A stretch of 64,000 nt of DNA. Source: Streptomyces sp. 2114.4 (lineage in GTDB: Bacteria > Actinomycetota > Actinomycetes > Streptomycetales > Streptomycetaceae). This document shows positions 32,259 to 41,746 of the stretch, piece by piece. A program made the translations under genes and the position numbers. Position 1 is the stretch's first letter; every line of letters starts with the position of its first letter. The notes under the pieces were generated by a model. The model was not told where the DNA came from. It ran no database searches and was given only the letters and a program-made list of their open reading frames with translations. Location: positions 6,758,001 through 6,822,000 of the forward strand of contig NZ_FYEY01000001.1 of the NCBI RefSeq assembly GCF_900187385.1, given 5' to 3'.

Positions 32259-32771
32259 ATGAGCACTTCCCTCACCTTCGTCCAGGGCGACATCACCGAA
32301 CAGACCGTGGACGCCGTGGTCAACGCCGCCAACTCCTCGCTGCTCGGCGGCGGGGGTGTGGACGGCGCGATCCACCGGCGCGGCGGCCCGGAGATCCTGG
32401 CCGAGTGCCGCGCGCTGCGCGACTCCCGCTACGGCCGTGGTCTGCCCACCGGTCAGGCCGTCGCCACCACCGCCGGCCGACTGCCCGCCCGCTGGGTGAT
32501 TCACACCGTGGGCCCCGTCCACTCCGACAGCGAGGACCGCAGCGATCTGCTCGCCTCCTGCTACCGCGAGGCGCTGCGGGTGGCCGACGAACTGGGCGCA
32601 CGGACCGTCGCCCTTCCGGCCATTTCCACCGGCGTCTACCGCTGGCCCGTGGACGACGCCGCCCGGATCGCCGTCGAGACGGTGCGCGACGCGGACACCG
32701 CCGTCGAAGAGGTGCGCTTCGTCCTCTTCGACGACCGCGCGTATGCGGCATTCGCCGCGCAGGGCGACTGA
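32259..32771 (+). CDS. Macro-domain (ADP-ribose-binding / O-acyl-ADP-ribose deacylase-like) protein
   Basis: 170 aa, a stand-alone macro domain: VQGDITEQTVDAVVNAANSS, GGGVDGAIHRRGG, HTVGP and ALPAISTGVYRWP. This is the MacroD-like set, including the Asn and Gly-rich ADP-ribose loop. Such proteins remove ADP-ribose from acidic residues or deacylate O-acetyl-ADP-ribose, the product of sirtuins; a sirtuin lies 5 kb away. No ribosome-binding site precedes the ATG. Confidence 0.93.
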   Translation: MSTSLTFVQGDITEQTVDAVVNAANSSLLGGGGVDGAIHRRGGPEILAECRALRDSRYGRGLPTGQAVATTAGRLPARWVIHTVGPVHSDSEDRSDLLASCYREALRVADELGARTVALPAISTGVYRWPVDDAARIAVETVRDADTAVEEVRFVLFDDRAYAAFAAQGD

Positions 32772-32825
32772 CCGCGGACCGTATGGGCCGACCGACGGCT
32801 ACCGCGCAAAGGGAGGTGCGAGGCC

Positions 32826-34139
32826 ATGGACGGACGCTGGCTCGCCCGCCTGTCACTGGCGGCGGGGACGGTGGCGGTGCTGGTGCTGCTGCTGTTCGCC
32901 GGGCTGCGGAGCGTCGTCCTGGTGGGCGCGGGCGCGGCCGGTCTGGCCGTCACCGCGGCCGGCGTGTGGTGGGTGCTCGCGCACCGGGGCGTGGTGCGGG
33001 CGCTCGCTCTCGTACTGGTCGTGGTGGCGCCGCTCGCCGTCCTCGTGCTCTATGTCGCCGCCGGGCTGCTTTGGGTGGTGCTGGTCTCGCTCGGGCTGTG
33101 GGCGCTGGCCGTCTCCGCGGGCCGGGCCGCGCTGGTGGGGGAGACCGGCCCGGCGGCCCCGAGGGAGGCGCCGGCCGGCCGCCCCGCCCGCCCCTTCCTG
33201 ATCATGAATCCGCGCTCGGGCGGCGGGAAGGTCGGGAGGTTCCAGCTGGTGCACAAGGCCGAGGAGCTGGGCGCCGAGGTCGTGGTGCTGGACCCCGCGC
33301 ACCCGCAGGACGTGGCCGCCCTGGCCCGCCGTGCCGTCGACGAGGGCGCGGACCTGCTCGGCGTGGCCGGCGGCGACGGCACCCAGGCGCTGGTCGCGGG
33401 CGTGGCGGCGGAGCGCGGTATCCCGTTCCTGGTGATCTCCGCGGGAACCCGCAACCACTTCGCCCTGGACCTCGGCCTCGACCGCGAGGACCCCTCGACC
33501 TGCCTGGAGGCCCTGACCGACGGCGTCGAGCTGCGGGTCGACCTCGGCTACGTCGGCGACCGCGTCTTCGTCAACAACGCCTCCTTCGGGGCCTATGCCG
33601 CGGTGGTGCAGAGCCCGGCGTACCGCGACGACAAGGCCCGTACGATCCTCGACCTGCTGCCGGACCTGCTGACCCGGCACAGCGGCCCGCGGCTGGCCGT
33701 CCGGGCCGGCACCACGGCCCTCGACGGGCCGCAGGCCGTACTGGTGAGCAACAACCCGTACCGCATGGGGGACCCGGCGGGCCTGGGACGCCGGGAGCGG
33801 CTGGACTCCGGCCTCCTGGGCGTACTGGGCGTGCACGTCGACAACGCGGCGCAGGCCGCCTGGATGCTGCGCGGCCGCCGCGGCCCCGGGCTGACCTCGC
33901 TCACCGCCACGGAAGTGGTCATCGACGCCGACGCGCCCGCCGTCCAGGCGGGCGTCGACGGCGAGGCCCTGACCCTGCCCACCCCGGTCCGCTGCCGGAT
34001 CGCACCCGGCGCCCTGCGCGTACGGGTGCCCCGCCACCGCCCCGGCGTGCCGCAGAGCGCACCGACGATGAACTGGCGCCGGGTGCGCCGGCTGGCCGTG
34101 CGGATGGGGCGGGCGGCACGGGGGCGCGCCGCCGGCTGA
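32826..34139 (+). CDS. Diacylglycerol-kinase-family lipid kinase with N-terminal membrane segments
   Basis: 437 aa. Four hydrophobic helices in the first ~105 residues precede a DAGK_cat domain with FLIMNPRSGGGKVGRF, GVAGGDGTQALVAGVA (ATP loop GGDGT) and FVNNASFGAYAAVV. The soluble YegS/DgkB-type catalytic half is complete. Probably phosphorylates diacylglycerol or a related membrane lipid. AAGGGAGG precedes the ATG. Confidence 0.85.
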   Translation: MDGRWLARLSLAAGTVAVLVLLLFAGLRSVVLVGAGAAGLAVTAAGVWWVLAHRGVVRALALVLVVVAPLAVLVLYVAAGLLWVVLVSLGLWALAVSAGRAALVGETGPAAPREAPAGRPARPFLIMNPRSGGGKVGRFQLVHKAEELGAEVVVLDPAHPQDVAALARRAVDEGADLLGVAGGDGTQALVAGVAAERGIPFLVISAGTRNHFALDLGLDREDPSTCLEALTDGVELRVDLGYVGDRVFVNNASFGAYAAVVQSPAYRDDKARTILDLLPDLLTRHSGPRLAVRAGTTALDGPQAVLVSNNPYRMGDPAGLGRRERLDSGLLGVLGVHVDNAAQAAWMLRGRRGPGLTSLTATEVVIDADAPAVQAGVDGEALTLPTPVRCRIAPGALRVRVPRHRPGVPQSAPTMNWRRVRRLAVRMGRAARGRAAG

Positions 34140-34247
34140 GCGCGGCCCGCCCGGTCCTGCCGAAGCTCCTACGGCGGAGCGAAGCACATCGGCCGGAGAA
34201 AGCAGGCAGCATGACCCTCAGCTGAAACAGGGGAAGGGGAACCGAAA

Positions 34248-35207
34248 ATGACGGAGCTCTACCCGGCCATCGAGCCGTACGCCACCGGGCTGCTGGACGT
34301 CGGCGACGACAACCGCGTGTACTGGGAGGTCTGCGGCAACCCCGAAGGGAAGCCCGCGCTGGTCGTCCACGGTGGACCGGGGTCGGGATGCAGCACGGGC
34401 AAGCGGCAGTACTTCGCCCCGGACCGCTACCGCATCGTCCTCTTCGACCAGCGCGGCTGTGGACGCAGCACCCCGCACGCCAGTGACCCGGCCACCGACA
34501 TGCGGCACAACACCACCGGCCATCTGCTCGCCGACATGGAGCAGTTGCGGGAGCACCTGGGCATCGACCGCTGGCTGCTGTTCGGCGGATCGTGGGGCTC
34601 GACACTGATCCTGGCGTACGCGCAGCGGCACCCGGAGCGGGTGTCGGAGATCGTCATTACCGGTGTCACCATGACCCGGCGTTCGGAGATCGACTGGCTC
34701 TACCGGGGCGCCGGCCGGTTCTTCCCGGAGGCGTGGGAACGCTTCCTCGCCGGTGCTCCGGGAGTGGGGCCGGACGGCGACATCGTCGGGGCGTACGCCC
34801 GTCTGATGGCGGACCCCGACCCCGCGGTGCGCGAGCGGGCCACCGCCGACTGGTGCGATTGGGAGGACGCGGTGCTCTCCCTGGAGTCGTACGGCGCTCC
34901 ACGCCCTTACGGGGGCCGCCCCTCGGACGCCCGGGTGGCCCTGGTCCGGATCTGCTCGCACTACTTCTCGCACGGCGCCTGGCTGGAGGAGGGCGCCCTG
35001 CTGCGGGACGCCGGGCGGCTGGCGGACATCCCGGGGGTGCTCATCCAGGGCCGCCAGGACATGGGAGGACCGCCGCACACCGCCTGGGAGCTGGCCCGCG
35101 CCTGGCCCGCCGCCCGGCTGACCGTCATCCCCGACGCGGGGCACAAGGGGAGCGAGGCGATGCGTGGGGCGGTGATCGGCGCGCTCGACCGGTTCGCCGG
35201 GAAGTGA
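34248..35207 (+). CDS. pip: Prolyl aminopeptidase
   Basis: 319 aa, the normal S33 family length. Alpha/beta hydrolase with oxyanion HGGPGSGCS, FDQRGCGRSTPH, nucleophile Ser in LFGGSWGSTL, Asp in IQGRQDMGGP and His in PDAGHKGS. Releases N-terminal proline from peptides. ATG 34248 has AGGGGAA upstream. Apparently monocistronic. Confidence 0.92.
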   Translation: MTELYPAIEPYATGLLDVGDDNRVYWEVCGNPEGKPALVVHGGPGSGCSTGKRQYFAPDRYRIVLFDQRGCGRSTPHASDPATDMRHNTTGHLLADMEQLREHLGIDRWLLFGGSWGSTLILAYAQRHPERVSEIVITGVTMTRRSEIDWLYRGAGRFFPEAWERFLAGAPGVGPDGDIVGAYARLMADPDPAVRERATADWCDWEDAVLSLESYGAPRPYGGRPSDARVALVRICSHYFSHGAWLEEGALLRDAGRLADIPGVLIQGRQDMGGPPHTAWELARAWPAARLTVIPDAGHKGSEAMRGAVIGALDRFAGK

Positions 35208-35333
35208 GGGCCGAGGGGGCGGGCCGGGGGGTCTGCGGGGCGGCGGCCCGGCGACTTGCGCCGCCCCTGGTAGCCCGACGTTGATGTCGGATTCTCGCCA
35301 GCCGGACGGCGCCGACTGAGCAATCCTGAAGGC

Positions 35334-36806
35334 ATGCACACCGACACCGAGCGCTGTCTGCGCGCCGTGCAGTCCAAGGATGCCCGCTTCGACGGCTGGT
35401 TCTACACCGCCGTGCTCACGACCCGTATCTACTGCCGCCCCAGCTGCCCCGTGGTGCCGCCCAAGCCGGAGAACATGCGGTTCTACCCGAGCGCGGCCGC
35501 CGCCCAGCAGGCCGGGTTCCGGGCCTGCAAGCGGTGCCGCCCCGACGCCAGTCCGGGCTCTCCCGAGTGGAACGCGCGCGCCGACCTCGTCGCCCGCGCC
35601 ATGCGGCTGATCGCCGACGGCATCGTCGACCGTGAGGGTGTCCCCGGCCTCGCGGCCCGGCTCGGCTACAGCACCCGGCAGACGGAGCGCCAGCTGCTGG
35701 CGGAGCTGGGCGCCGGGCCGCTCGCCCTGGCCCGCGCCCAGCGGGCCCAGACCGCCCGCCTCCTGGTGGAGACCACGGCACTGCCGATGGCCGATATCGC
35801 CTTCGCCGCCGGTTTCGCCAGCATCCGCACCTTCAACGAGACGGTACGGGAGGTCTTCGCGCTGTCCCCGACGGAGCTGCGGCGGCGCGCCAGGCCGGGG
35901 CTCCGTGCGGCGGTGCCCGGCGCGCTCGCGCTGCGGCTGCCCTTCCGGCAGCCGCTGAACCCCGACAACCTCTTCGGGCACCTCGCCGCCACCGCGGTTC
36001 CCGGTGTCGAGGAGTGGCGGGACGGCGCCTACCGCCGGACCCTGAACCTCCCCTACGGGCACGGCATCGTCGCCCTCGCGCCCCGCCCCGACCACATCGA
36101 CTGCCGCCTCTCCCTCACCGATCTGCGCGATCTGGCGGGCGCCATCGCCCGCTGCCGCCGGATGCTCGACCTCGACGCGGACCCGGAGGCCGTCGACGGG
36201 CTGCTCCGCGAGGACCCGCTGCTGGCGCCGCTCGTCGACAAGGCACCGGGACGACGGGTCCCGCGGACGGTCGACGCCGAGGAATTCGCGGTCCGCGCCG
36301 TCCTCGGCCAGCAGGTGTCCACCGCGGCGGCCCGCACCCACGCCGGACGGCTGGTGCGTGCGCACGGCGAACCCGTCGACGACCCCGACGGCGGTCTCAG
36401 CCACCTCTTCCCGACATCCGCCGCGCTCGCCGAGCTGGACCCCGACGCGCTGGCGATGCCCCGCACCCGCCGCGCCACCCTCACCGGCGTCATCGCCGCC
36501 CTCGGCTCCGGCGCGCTGCAACTGGGCGTCGGCAGCGACCGCGACGAGGCCCGCGAACGGCTCGCGGCGCTGCCGGGCATCGGACCCTGGACCGTCGAAT
36601 GCATCGCCATGCGCGCACTGGGCGACCCGGACGCCTTCACACCGACCGACCTCGGGCTGCGCCGTGCGGCCGCCGGGCTCGGTCTGCCGCACACCCCGGC
36701 CGCCCTCACCGGGCACTCCGCGCGCTGGCGCCCCTGGCGCGCCTACGCCGTCCAGTACCTCTGGGCGACCGACGACCACGCCATCAACCACCTCCCGACG
36801 AACTGA
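35334..36806 (+). CDS. alkA: Ada-N-terminal / AraC HTH / AlkA DNA-3-methyladenine glycosylase fusion
   Basis: 490 aa. Residues ~1-80 are the Ada zinc domain with Cys ligands in IYCRPSCP and ACKRCRPD, which senses methylphosphotriesters by methyl transfer to Cys. An AraC-type HTH (~95-185; FAAGFASIRTFNETVREVF) follows, and a glycosylase domain with AVLGQQVSTAAART, HhH LAALPGIGPWTVECIAMRA and the catalytic Asp region TPTDLGLR. It couples sensing of alkylation to base excision and sits 10 nt before ogt. Confidence 0.93.
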   Translation: MHTDTERCLRAVQSKDARFDGWFYTAVLTTRIYCRPSCPVVPPKPENMRFYPSAAAAQQAGFRACKRCRPDASPGSPEWNARADLVARAMRLIADGIVDREGVPGLAARLGYSTRQTERQLLAELGAGPLALARAQRAQTARLLVETTALPMADIAFAAGFASIRTFNETVREVFALSPTELRRRARPGLRAAVPGALALRLPFRQPLNPDNLFGHLAATAVPGVEEWRDGAYRRTLNLPYGHGIVALAPRPDHIDCRLSLTDLRDLAGAIARCRRMLDLDADPEAVDGLLREDPLLAPLVDKAPGRRVPRTVDAEEFAVRAVLGQQVSTAAARTHAGRLVRAHGEPVDDPDGGLSHLFPTSAALAELDPDALAMPRTRRATLTGVIAALGSGALQLGVGSDRDEARERLAALPGIGPWTVECIAMRALGDPDAFTPTDLGLRRAAAGLGLPHTPAALTGHSARWRPWRAYAVQYLWATDDHAINHLPTN

Positions 36807-36816
36807 GGCCGCAGCC

Positions 36817-37362
36817 ATGACGGTTCACCCACCCGCACCCGACGCGCCCCGCACCCACACCGTCCTGGACGGCACCCCGGTGGGGCCGCTCACCCTGGTC
36901 GCCGCCGGCCAGACCCTCACCGGCCTGTACATGACCGACCAGCGCCACCGCCCGCCCCAGGAGACCTTCGGCGCTCCGGGGGACCCCGGCGACTCGCCGT
37001 TCGCCGCGGCCATCGCCCAGCTCCGGGCCTATTTCCGTGGTGAGTTGACCACCTTCGACCTGCCGCTCGCACTGCACGGCACGCCCTTCCAGCGCCGGGT
37101 CTGGGCGGCGCTGGGCACCATCCCGTACGGCGAGACCCTGTCGTACGGGCAGCTCGCCGAACGGCTCGGTGTCCCGACGGCGGCCCGCGCGGTCGGCCTG
37201 GCCAACGGGCGCAACCCGGTCGGCATCATCGTCCCCTGCCACCGCGTCGTCGGCGCCAACGGCAGTCTCACCGGCTACGGGGGCGGGCTCGACCGCAAGC
37301 GCCGCCTGCTCGCCTTCGAGCGGACGGCGGACGGGCTGTTCCCGGCGGAGGCGTGCGGGTGA
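36817..37362 (+). CDS. ogt: Methylated-DNA--[protein]-cysteine S-methyltransferase
   Basis: 181 aa. The suicide cysteine lies in IIVPCHRVVGANGSLTGYGG; PYGETLSYGQLAERLG and ARAVGLANGRNP complete the DNA-binding signature. Repairs O6-alkylguanine. ATG 36817, 10 nt after the alkA/ada stop, so this is a two-gene adaptive-response operon. Confidence 0.95.
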   Translation: MTVHPPAPDAPRTHTVLDGTPVGPLTLVAAGQTLTGLYMTDQRHRPPQETFGAPGDPGDSPFAAAIAQLRAYFRGELTTFDLPLALHGTPFQRRVWAALGTIPYGETLSYGQLAERLGVPTAARAVGLANGRNPVGIIVPCHRVVGANGSLTGYGGGLDRKRRLLAFERTADGLFPAEACG

Positions 37363-37417
37363 CCGGGGCGCGCCGGGTGCCCGCTCGCCGCTCATGGGTG
37401 GCGAGCGGGCACCGGTG

Positions 37418-38632
37418 TCATGCGCTGCGGTCTTTGAGGCTGGGGTCCGTGAAGGGGCGGTCCGTGAAGGGCCCTTCGGCCCGGAAGACCAGCTGCGAGA
37501 AGCGTTCGCCGATGCGGCGGTGGGTGGCGGCATCCGGGTGGAGCCCGTCGGGCAGCGGCAGTTCGGCGGCGTCGGCCTCGCCGTAGAGATCACGGCCGTC
37601 GAGGTAGTGCAGGTTCGGGTCCTCGGCCGCCCGCTGCCGTACGATCCGGGCCAGCTCGTCCCGGATGACGCGCAGGGTCAGTTTGCCGTGGGCACGCTCC
37701 GCGGGGTCGCCGGTGGCCCGGAACCGCAGTTGCCCGCTGCTGAGGGCGCTGACGTCAGGGGCGCTGGGGCCGGGGGTGTCCTCGTGGATGGGGCACAGGA
37801 GGGGCGAGACGACCAGCAGCGGGGTGGCGGGGTGGCCTTCGCGGATGGTGTCGAGGAAGCCGTGGACGGCAGGGACGAAGGCGCGCAGGCGCATCAGATC
37901 GACGTTCACCACATTTATGCCGATCTTGAGGCTGATGAGATCGGCGGGGGTGTCCCGCAGGGCACGGGCGGTGAACGGGTCGAGCAGGGCGCCGCCGCCC
38001 ATGCCCAGGTTGATCAGTTCCACACCGGCGCGGGTGGCGGCGAGTGCGGGCCAAGTGGTGGTGGGACTGGCGGCGTCGGAGCCGTGACTGATCGAACTGC
38101 CGTGATGCAGCCAGACTTTGCGGCCCCGGTCCGGCGCGGGCTCGACGGGGGCGTCGGTGCGCAGGGCGACGAGTTCGGTGGTCTCGTTGTGCGGCAGCCA
38201 GATCTCTATGGTCTTGACGCCCTCGGGCAGGCCGGAGAACCGGAGGGTACCGGGCCGTCCTGGCTGCTGCTCGGCGGTTCCGGCGGCCATGTCGATGGTC
38301 AGGGTGTTGCCGCCGCTCACGCCTGCCCGGCCGGCCGGCCGGCCGTCGACCAGCAGGTCGTACACGCCGTCCGGGCGGGCCGGGAGACCCACGTAGACCC
38401 GCTTGGTGGGCAGCGCGTCCAGTTCGATGGCGGTGGCCCGGGTCCGGAAGACCAGCCGCACGCCGGAGGGCTGGGATTCCGCCATGGCGAGCTGCCCGTC
38501 CGTGTACTGGGCGCGGGCCCGGGCGGGCAGCCGGTGCGGCAGCACCCCGTGTGCGGTGTGTTCCAGATCGAGGGCGCCGCGCAGGAGGTCCGCGGTGAGG
38601 GGCGTGGTGATCCAGTGGTGTTCGGTGTGCAT
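37418..38632 (-). CDS. SGNH/GDSL hydrolase with N-terminal beta domain
   Basis: 404 aa. The N-terminal ~180 residues form a beta-rich domain; the SGNH part begins WLHHGSSISHGSDA (nucleophile Ser), includes INLGMGGGA, LKIGINVVN and ends in LPDGLHPDAATH (catalytic Asp/His). No signal peptide. An esterase or carbohydrate acetylesterase activity is typical; substrate unknown. Confidence 0.85.
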   Translation of the reverse strand: MHTEHHWITTPLTADLLRGALDLEHTAHGVLPHRLPARARAQYTDGQLAMAESQPSGVRLVFRTRATAIELDALPTKRVYVGLPARPDGVYDLLVDGRPAGRAGVSGGNTLTIDMAAGTAEQQPGRPGTLRFSGLPEGVKTIEIWLPHNETTELVALRTDAPVEPAPDRGRKVWLHHGSSISHGSDAASPTTTWPALAATRAGVELINLGMGGGALLDPFTARALRDTPADLISLKIGINVVNVDLMRLRAFVPAVHGFLDTIREGHPATPLLVVSPLLCPIHEDTPGPSAPDVSALSSGQLRFRATGDPAERAHGKLTLRVIRDELARIVRQRAAEDPNLHYLDGRDLYGEADAAELPLPDGLHPDAATHRRIGERFSQLVFRAEGPFTDRPFTDPSLKDRSA

Positions 38633-38690
38633 CGTCCCAGCCTGGTGATCGAGATGCCGAAGTGTGCGTTCAGATGTGGTGATGCGCTGT

Positions 38691-38725
38691 CGGGCCTACG
38701 GGCCTACGGGCCTGGGGCCTACGGG
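38691..38725. repeat. Short tandem repeat of GGGCCTAC
   Basis: The 8-nt unit occurs three times in near-perfect register with one variant unit, between the SGNH hydrolase start and the TetR gene 3' end. No coding function is seen. Confidence 0.6.
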
Positions 38726-38764
38726 CTGATGCGGTGACGGCCGTGACGGCGGTGCCCGCAGGTC

Positions 38765-39334
38765 TCAGGGGCCGGGCCAGTTCCGCAGGAGCGCGTCGAG
38801 GCGGTCCAGGACCCACGTCCAGGTCTCCTGTGAGTCGGGAGCGCTGTGGCTGAAGCCGCCAGCCGCCTCCAGGCTGATGTAGCCGTGGAAGACGCTGCCC
38901 AGCAGCCGGACGGCGTGCGTCTGGTCCGGCTCCGTCAGGTCGTAGCCGCGCAGGATCGCCCGCGTCATCTCTGCGTGTCTGGGCCCCGCGCTCGCCGCCG
39001 CCGTCTCCGGATCGAGCCGGAGACGCGCCGCGGTGTAGCGGCCGGGGTGTTCCCGGGCGTAGTCGCGGTAGACGTTGGCGAAGGCGGCCAGGGCGTCCTT
39101 GCCGGCCCGGCCGGCCAGGGCGGTGGCGACCCGGTCGGCAAGCTCCTCCAGCGCGAGCAGGGCGATCCCGGTCTTGAGGTCCTGGGAATTCTTGAGGTGC
39201 GAGTACAGACTCGCGGCCTTGACGTCGAACTGTCGCGCCAGCGCCGAGACGGTCACCTGATCGAAGCCGACCGCATCCGCCAGCTCCGCACCCGCCTGGA
39301 CCAGGCGTTCCGTGGTCAGTCCCGCGCGTGCCAT
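38765..39334 (-). CDS. TetR-family regulator with WHG-type C-terminal domain
   Basis: 189 aa. HTH VTVSALARQFDVKAASLYSH (~res 27-46) and a C-terminal ligand domain with the SVFHGYISLEAAGGF signature that contains the HG of the WHG family. Ligand unknown; the next upstream gene on the same strand, an enoyl-CoA hydratase, is a possible target. Probably autoregulates through the palindrome at ~39372. Confidence 0.88.
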   Translation of the reverse strand: MARAGLTTERLVQAGAELADAVGFDQVTVSALARQFDVKAASLYSHLKNSQDLKTGIALLALEELADRVATALAGRAGKDALAAFANVYRDYAREHPGRYTAARLRLDPETAAASAGPRHAEMTRAILRGYDLTEPDQTHAVRLLGSVFHGYISLEAAGGFSHSAPDSQETWTWVLDRLDALLRNWPGP

Positions 39335-39352
39335 GGCCTCCCCTTCAGTTGG

Positions 39353-39388
39353 CTACAGTGATTATGCATTTACCTATAGGTTGTAGGC
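39353..39388. promoter_or_regulatory. AT-rich promoter/operator region of the TetR gene
   Basis: ACCTATAGGT at 39372-39381 is a perfect palindrome lying between outer GCTACA and TTGTAG half-sites, inside a locally AT-rich stretch ~20-50 nt upstream of the TetR start. Consistent with an autoregulated promoter. Confidence 0.45.
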
Positions 39389-39472
39389 AACCCGCCAACT
39401 GGACGCCCTCACGTTGCACACGCCTCGCACTCCGCACGCCTCGCGCCTCCACACACCGGACCGCCCCCCGGA

Positions 39473-40231
39473 CTAGCGCTTGAGGAACTCCTCCATGTAG
39501 CGGCCGAATTCCTCGCTGCCCACGGATGACGCCTGCGCCCACGACTCGAAGTCGAGCGACGTGGGGAAGTCGGACGTCGCAGCGATCCGCACCGAACGCT
39601 TGATGTCGGCGTTGAGACTCTTGCCGCGCTGCGCGTACCGAGCGGCCAACTCCGTGGCCTTCGCCTCGGGATCCTCGGCCAGCAGATTGGCCAGGCCCCG
39701 TCGCACGGCGTCCTCGGCCTTGATGATGTCGCCCGACAGCAGCGCCGCGGTGGCATGGGCGGGCCCCATGCGTTCGGTCAGCAGGAAGGAACAACCACCC
39801 CCGGGATGCAGGCCGATGTCGGCAAACGTCGGCCCGAAGGCGGCGCGCGGACCGGCGATGACGAGGTCGCAGGAAAGGGCGATATTGAGCCCGGCGCCCA
39901 CGGCCGCGCCCTGGACGGCAGCGATCGTGGGGATGGTGAGTTCACGCAGGCCGAGGAAGGAGGCGTAGACCGATTTCAGATGCGCCCGGAGTTCGTGCAC
40001 CGGCCTGGTGATGTCGCCGAACATGCTCTCCAGGTTCGCTCCGGCACAGAAGGCCGGGCCGGCCCCGGCGACGATCAGGGCGCGAGCGTCCGCGTCGGCT
40101 GCGACGGCGGCGATGGCGGACGCGAGTTCACCGAGCAGGTCGAGATCGAGGGCGTTGCGGCGTTCGGGCGCGTTGAGGCGGATGGTGCGGAGCGGGCCGT
40201 CACTTTCGAGCAGGACAAGGTCTGAGGTCAT
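39473..40231 (-). CDS. Enoyl-CoA hydratase/isomerase family protein
   Basis: 252 aa from ATG 40231. Crotonase fold: RNALDLDLL, oxyanion FCAGANLESM and VQGAAVGAGLNIALSCDLVIA (second oxyanion Gly), then TFADIGLHPGGG. The usual catalytic Glu of E. coli-type hydratases is not obvious in the ADIGLHPGGG loop, so it may be an isomerase-like member. Acts on acyl-CoA thioesters. Confidence 0.85.
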   Translation of the reverse strand: MTSDLVLLESDGPLRTIRLNAPERRNALDLDLLGELASAIAAVAADADARALIVAGAGPAFCAGANLESMFGDITRPVHELRAHLKSVYASFLGLRELTIPTIAAVQGAAVGAGLNIALSCDLVIAGPRAAFGPTFADIGLHPGGGCSFLLTERMGPAHATAALLSGDIIKAEDAVRRGLANLLAEDPEAKATELAARYAQRGKSLNADIKRSVRIAATSDFPTSLDFESWAQASSVGSEEFGRYMEEFLKR

Positions 40232-40268
40232 GGGGCTCAGACTAAAACGGTGCCTTAAGGTCCTCGTC

Positions 40269-40799
40269 ATGGTGCACAGAATCGAGCCCGCGGCAGAACC
40301 TCCGGTGACGCTCACCAGCCCGTACGAGCTCCTGACCGGCTACCTCGACTTCTACCGGGACGCCGTGCTGCGCAAGTTGCAGGGCATGTCCGACGAAGAG
40401 CTGAGAAGCAGCCGGCTGCCCACCGGCTGGGCCCCGCTGGCCTTGCTCAAGCACCTGGCCTGCGTGGAACTGCGCTGGCTGCAATGGGGGTTCAGCGGCC
40501 AGGATGTCGAAAATCCCTGGGGTGAATTTCACGAAAGGCCCGGACCGTGGCACGTGGACTCCGGCGAATCCTTCGCGGACGTCAAGGAGTTCTTCCAGGA
40601 ACAGTGCGCCCGGTCCCGCGCCATTGTCGCCGCGGCACGGCTGGAGGACCGGGCCGCCACCCTCGGTGGACGCGTTCTGGCCGAGGAAGACCGGCCCACC
40701 CTGATCTGGATCCTCTTCCACCTGCTGCAGGAGTACGCACGACACGCAGGGCACCTCGACATCGCACGGGAATTGGCGGACGGAGCCACCGGCGAATAG
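40269..40799 (+). CDS. DinB-family (DUF664-like) protein
   Basis: 176 aa from ATG 40269. Four-helix bundle with metal-ligand His residues visible in ALLKHLACVELRWLQ and ILFHLLQEYARHAGHLDIA, the DinB/mycothiol-dependent-transferase pattern (three His). In actinobacteria these often use mycothiol as thiol cofactor. Divergent from the enoyl-CoA hydratase with only 37 nt between starts, so they share a promoter region. Confidence 0.85.
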   Translation: MVHRIEPAAEPPVTLTSPYELLTGYLDFYRDAVLRKLQGMSDEELRSSRLPTGWAPLALLKHLACVELRWLQWGFSGQDVENPWGEFHERPGPWHVDSGESFADVKEFFQEQCARSRAIVAAARLEDRAATLGGRVLAEEDRPTLIWILFHLLQEYARHAGHLDIARELADGATGE

Positions 40800-40875
40800 G
40801 CCGGCGGAAGTGCCCCCGCGAACTCCGGACCGGCCGGGAGCGTCCGCTGCCCGATCGGGAGGTCGCGGGGCCGGG

Positions 40876-41706
40876 TCAGCCCATATCGGCCAGGGTGAGG
40901 TCGCCGACCACGCCCCGTACCTCGTCCACCAGCTCCGCCGCGGCCTCCAGCGAGCGCTTCAACTCCCTTCCCCCGTGCCCGATGCCGCCGAGCAGGACGG
41001 AGGCCCGGTCTCCGAAGCCGGGCGGTGTCTCCGGCATCGCCGAGGCCGCCGCGAGCGCGCCCTTCTCATTGAGGCACCAGCGGCGGTGATGGGCGTGCAG
41101 CGCCTGGACGAGGTAGCCGACGGCCCGGGACAGACACAGGGTCACGTGCAGCACGTCCCGGGCCGCGGACGACTTGCCCGCCATCGCCACCGAGAACCCC
41201 GCGTCCCAGACCCCGTCACGCGTCAGGGCCTTGCGCAGGGCCTCGGGATAGCTCCGGGTCTCCTGCCGGAGGCGGTCCAGCTCCCCGCCGGTATCGGCGA
41301 GCACCCGGCCCAGCGCCACCTCGCCCGGGTAGGCGGGGGACCAGAAGCCGAGGGGGTGACCGGCCTGGACCCCGATCTCGAAGCGGCCCTCACGGCACTC
41401 GTCCCACACCCGCCGCACCCGGTCGACATCCCGCAGGATCCAGTCCACCTGCCTCCCGTCGGGCAGCACCAGCCAGGCCCCGCCGTTGACCCATGCGCCC
41501 CAGGACCCCGGTCCGTACACCTCGACGGGGCCGCCGGTCGCCTCCGCGGCCAGCGCCTCCAGCGCCGCCAGATCCGGCGCGCCCCGGTAGTAGACGCCCA
41601 GATCCCAGTCGGAGTCCGGTCGGTGGGCGCCCCGTGCCCGGCTTCCCCCGAGCATCACTCCGACAACTCCCGGCACCTGCGCGACCTTCGCGGCAATGTC
41701 ATCCAT
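40876..41706 (-). CDS. Nucleotidyltransferase-domain protein
   Basis: 276 aa. The pol-beta-type signature GGSRARGAHRPDSDWDLGVYY (GS...DxD) near residue 20-40 and a third Asp in VDWILRD are present. A helical C-terminal half follows. Families of this type include antibiotic nucleotidyltransferases and MNT-like proteins; no specific substrate can be deduced. Confidence 0.8.
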   Translation of the reverse strand: MDDIAAKVAQVPGVVGVMLGGSRARGAHRPDSDWDLGVYYRGAPDLAALEALAAEATGGPVEVYGPGSWGAWVNGGAWLVLPDGRQVDWILRDVDRVRRVWDECREGRFEIGVQAGHPLGFWSPAYPGEVALGRVLADTGGELDRLRQETRSYPEALRKALTRDGVWDAGFSVAMAGKSSAARDVLHVTLCLSRAVGYLVQALHAHHRRWCLNEKGALAAASAMPETPPGFGDRASVLLGGIGHGGRELKRSLEAAAELVDEVRGVVGDLTLADMG

Positions 41707-41746
41707 CCCGCCACGCTAAACGAGGCACCCCAGCCGCTGCCCGTAT

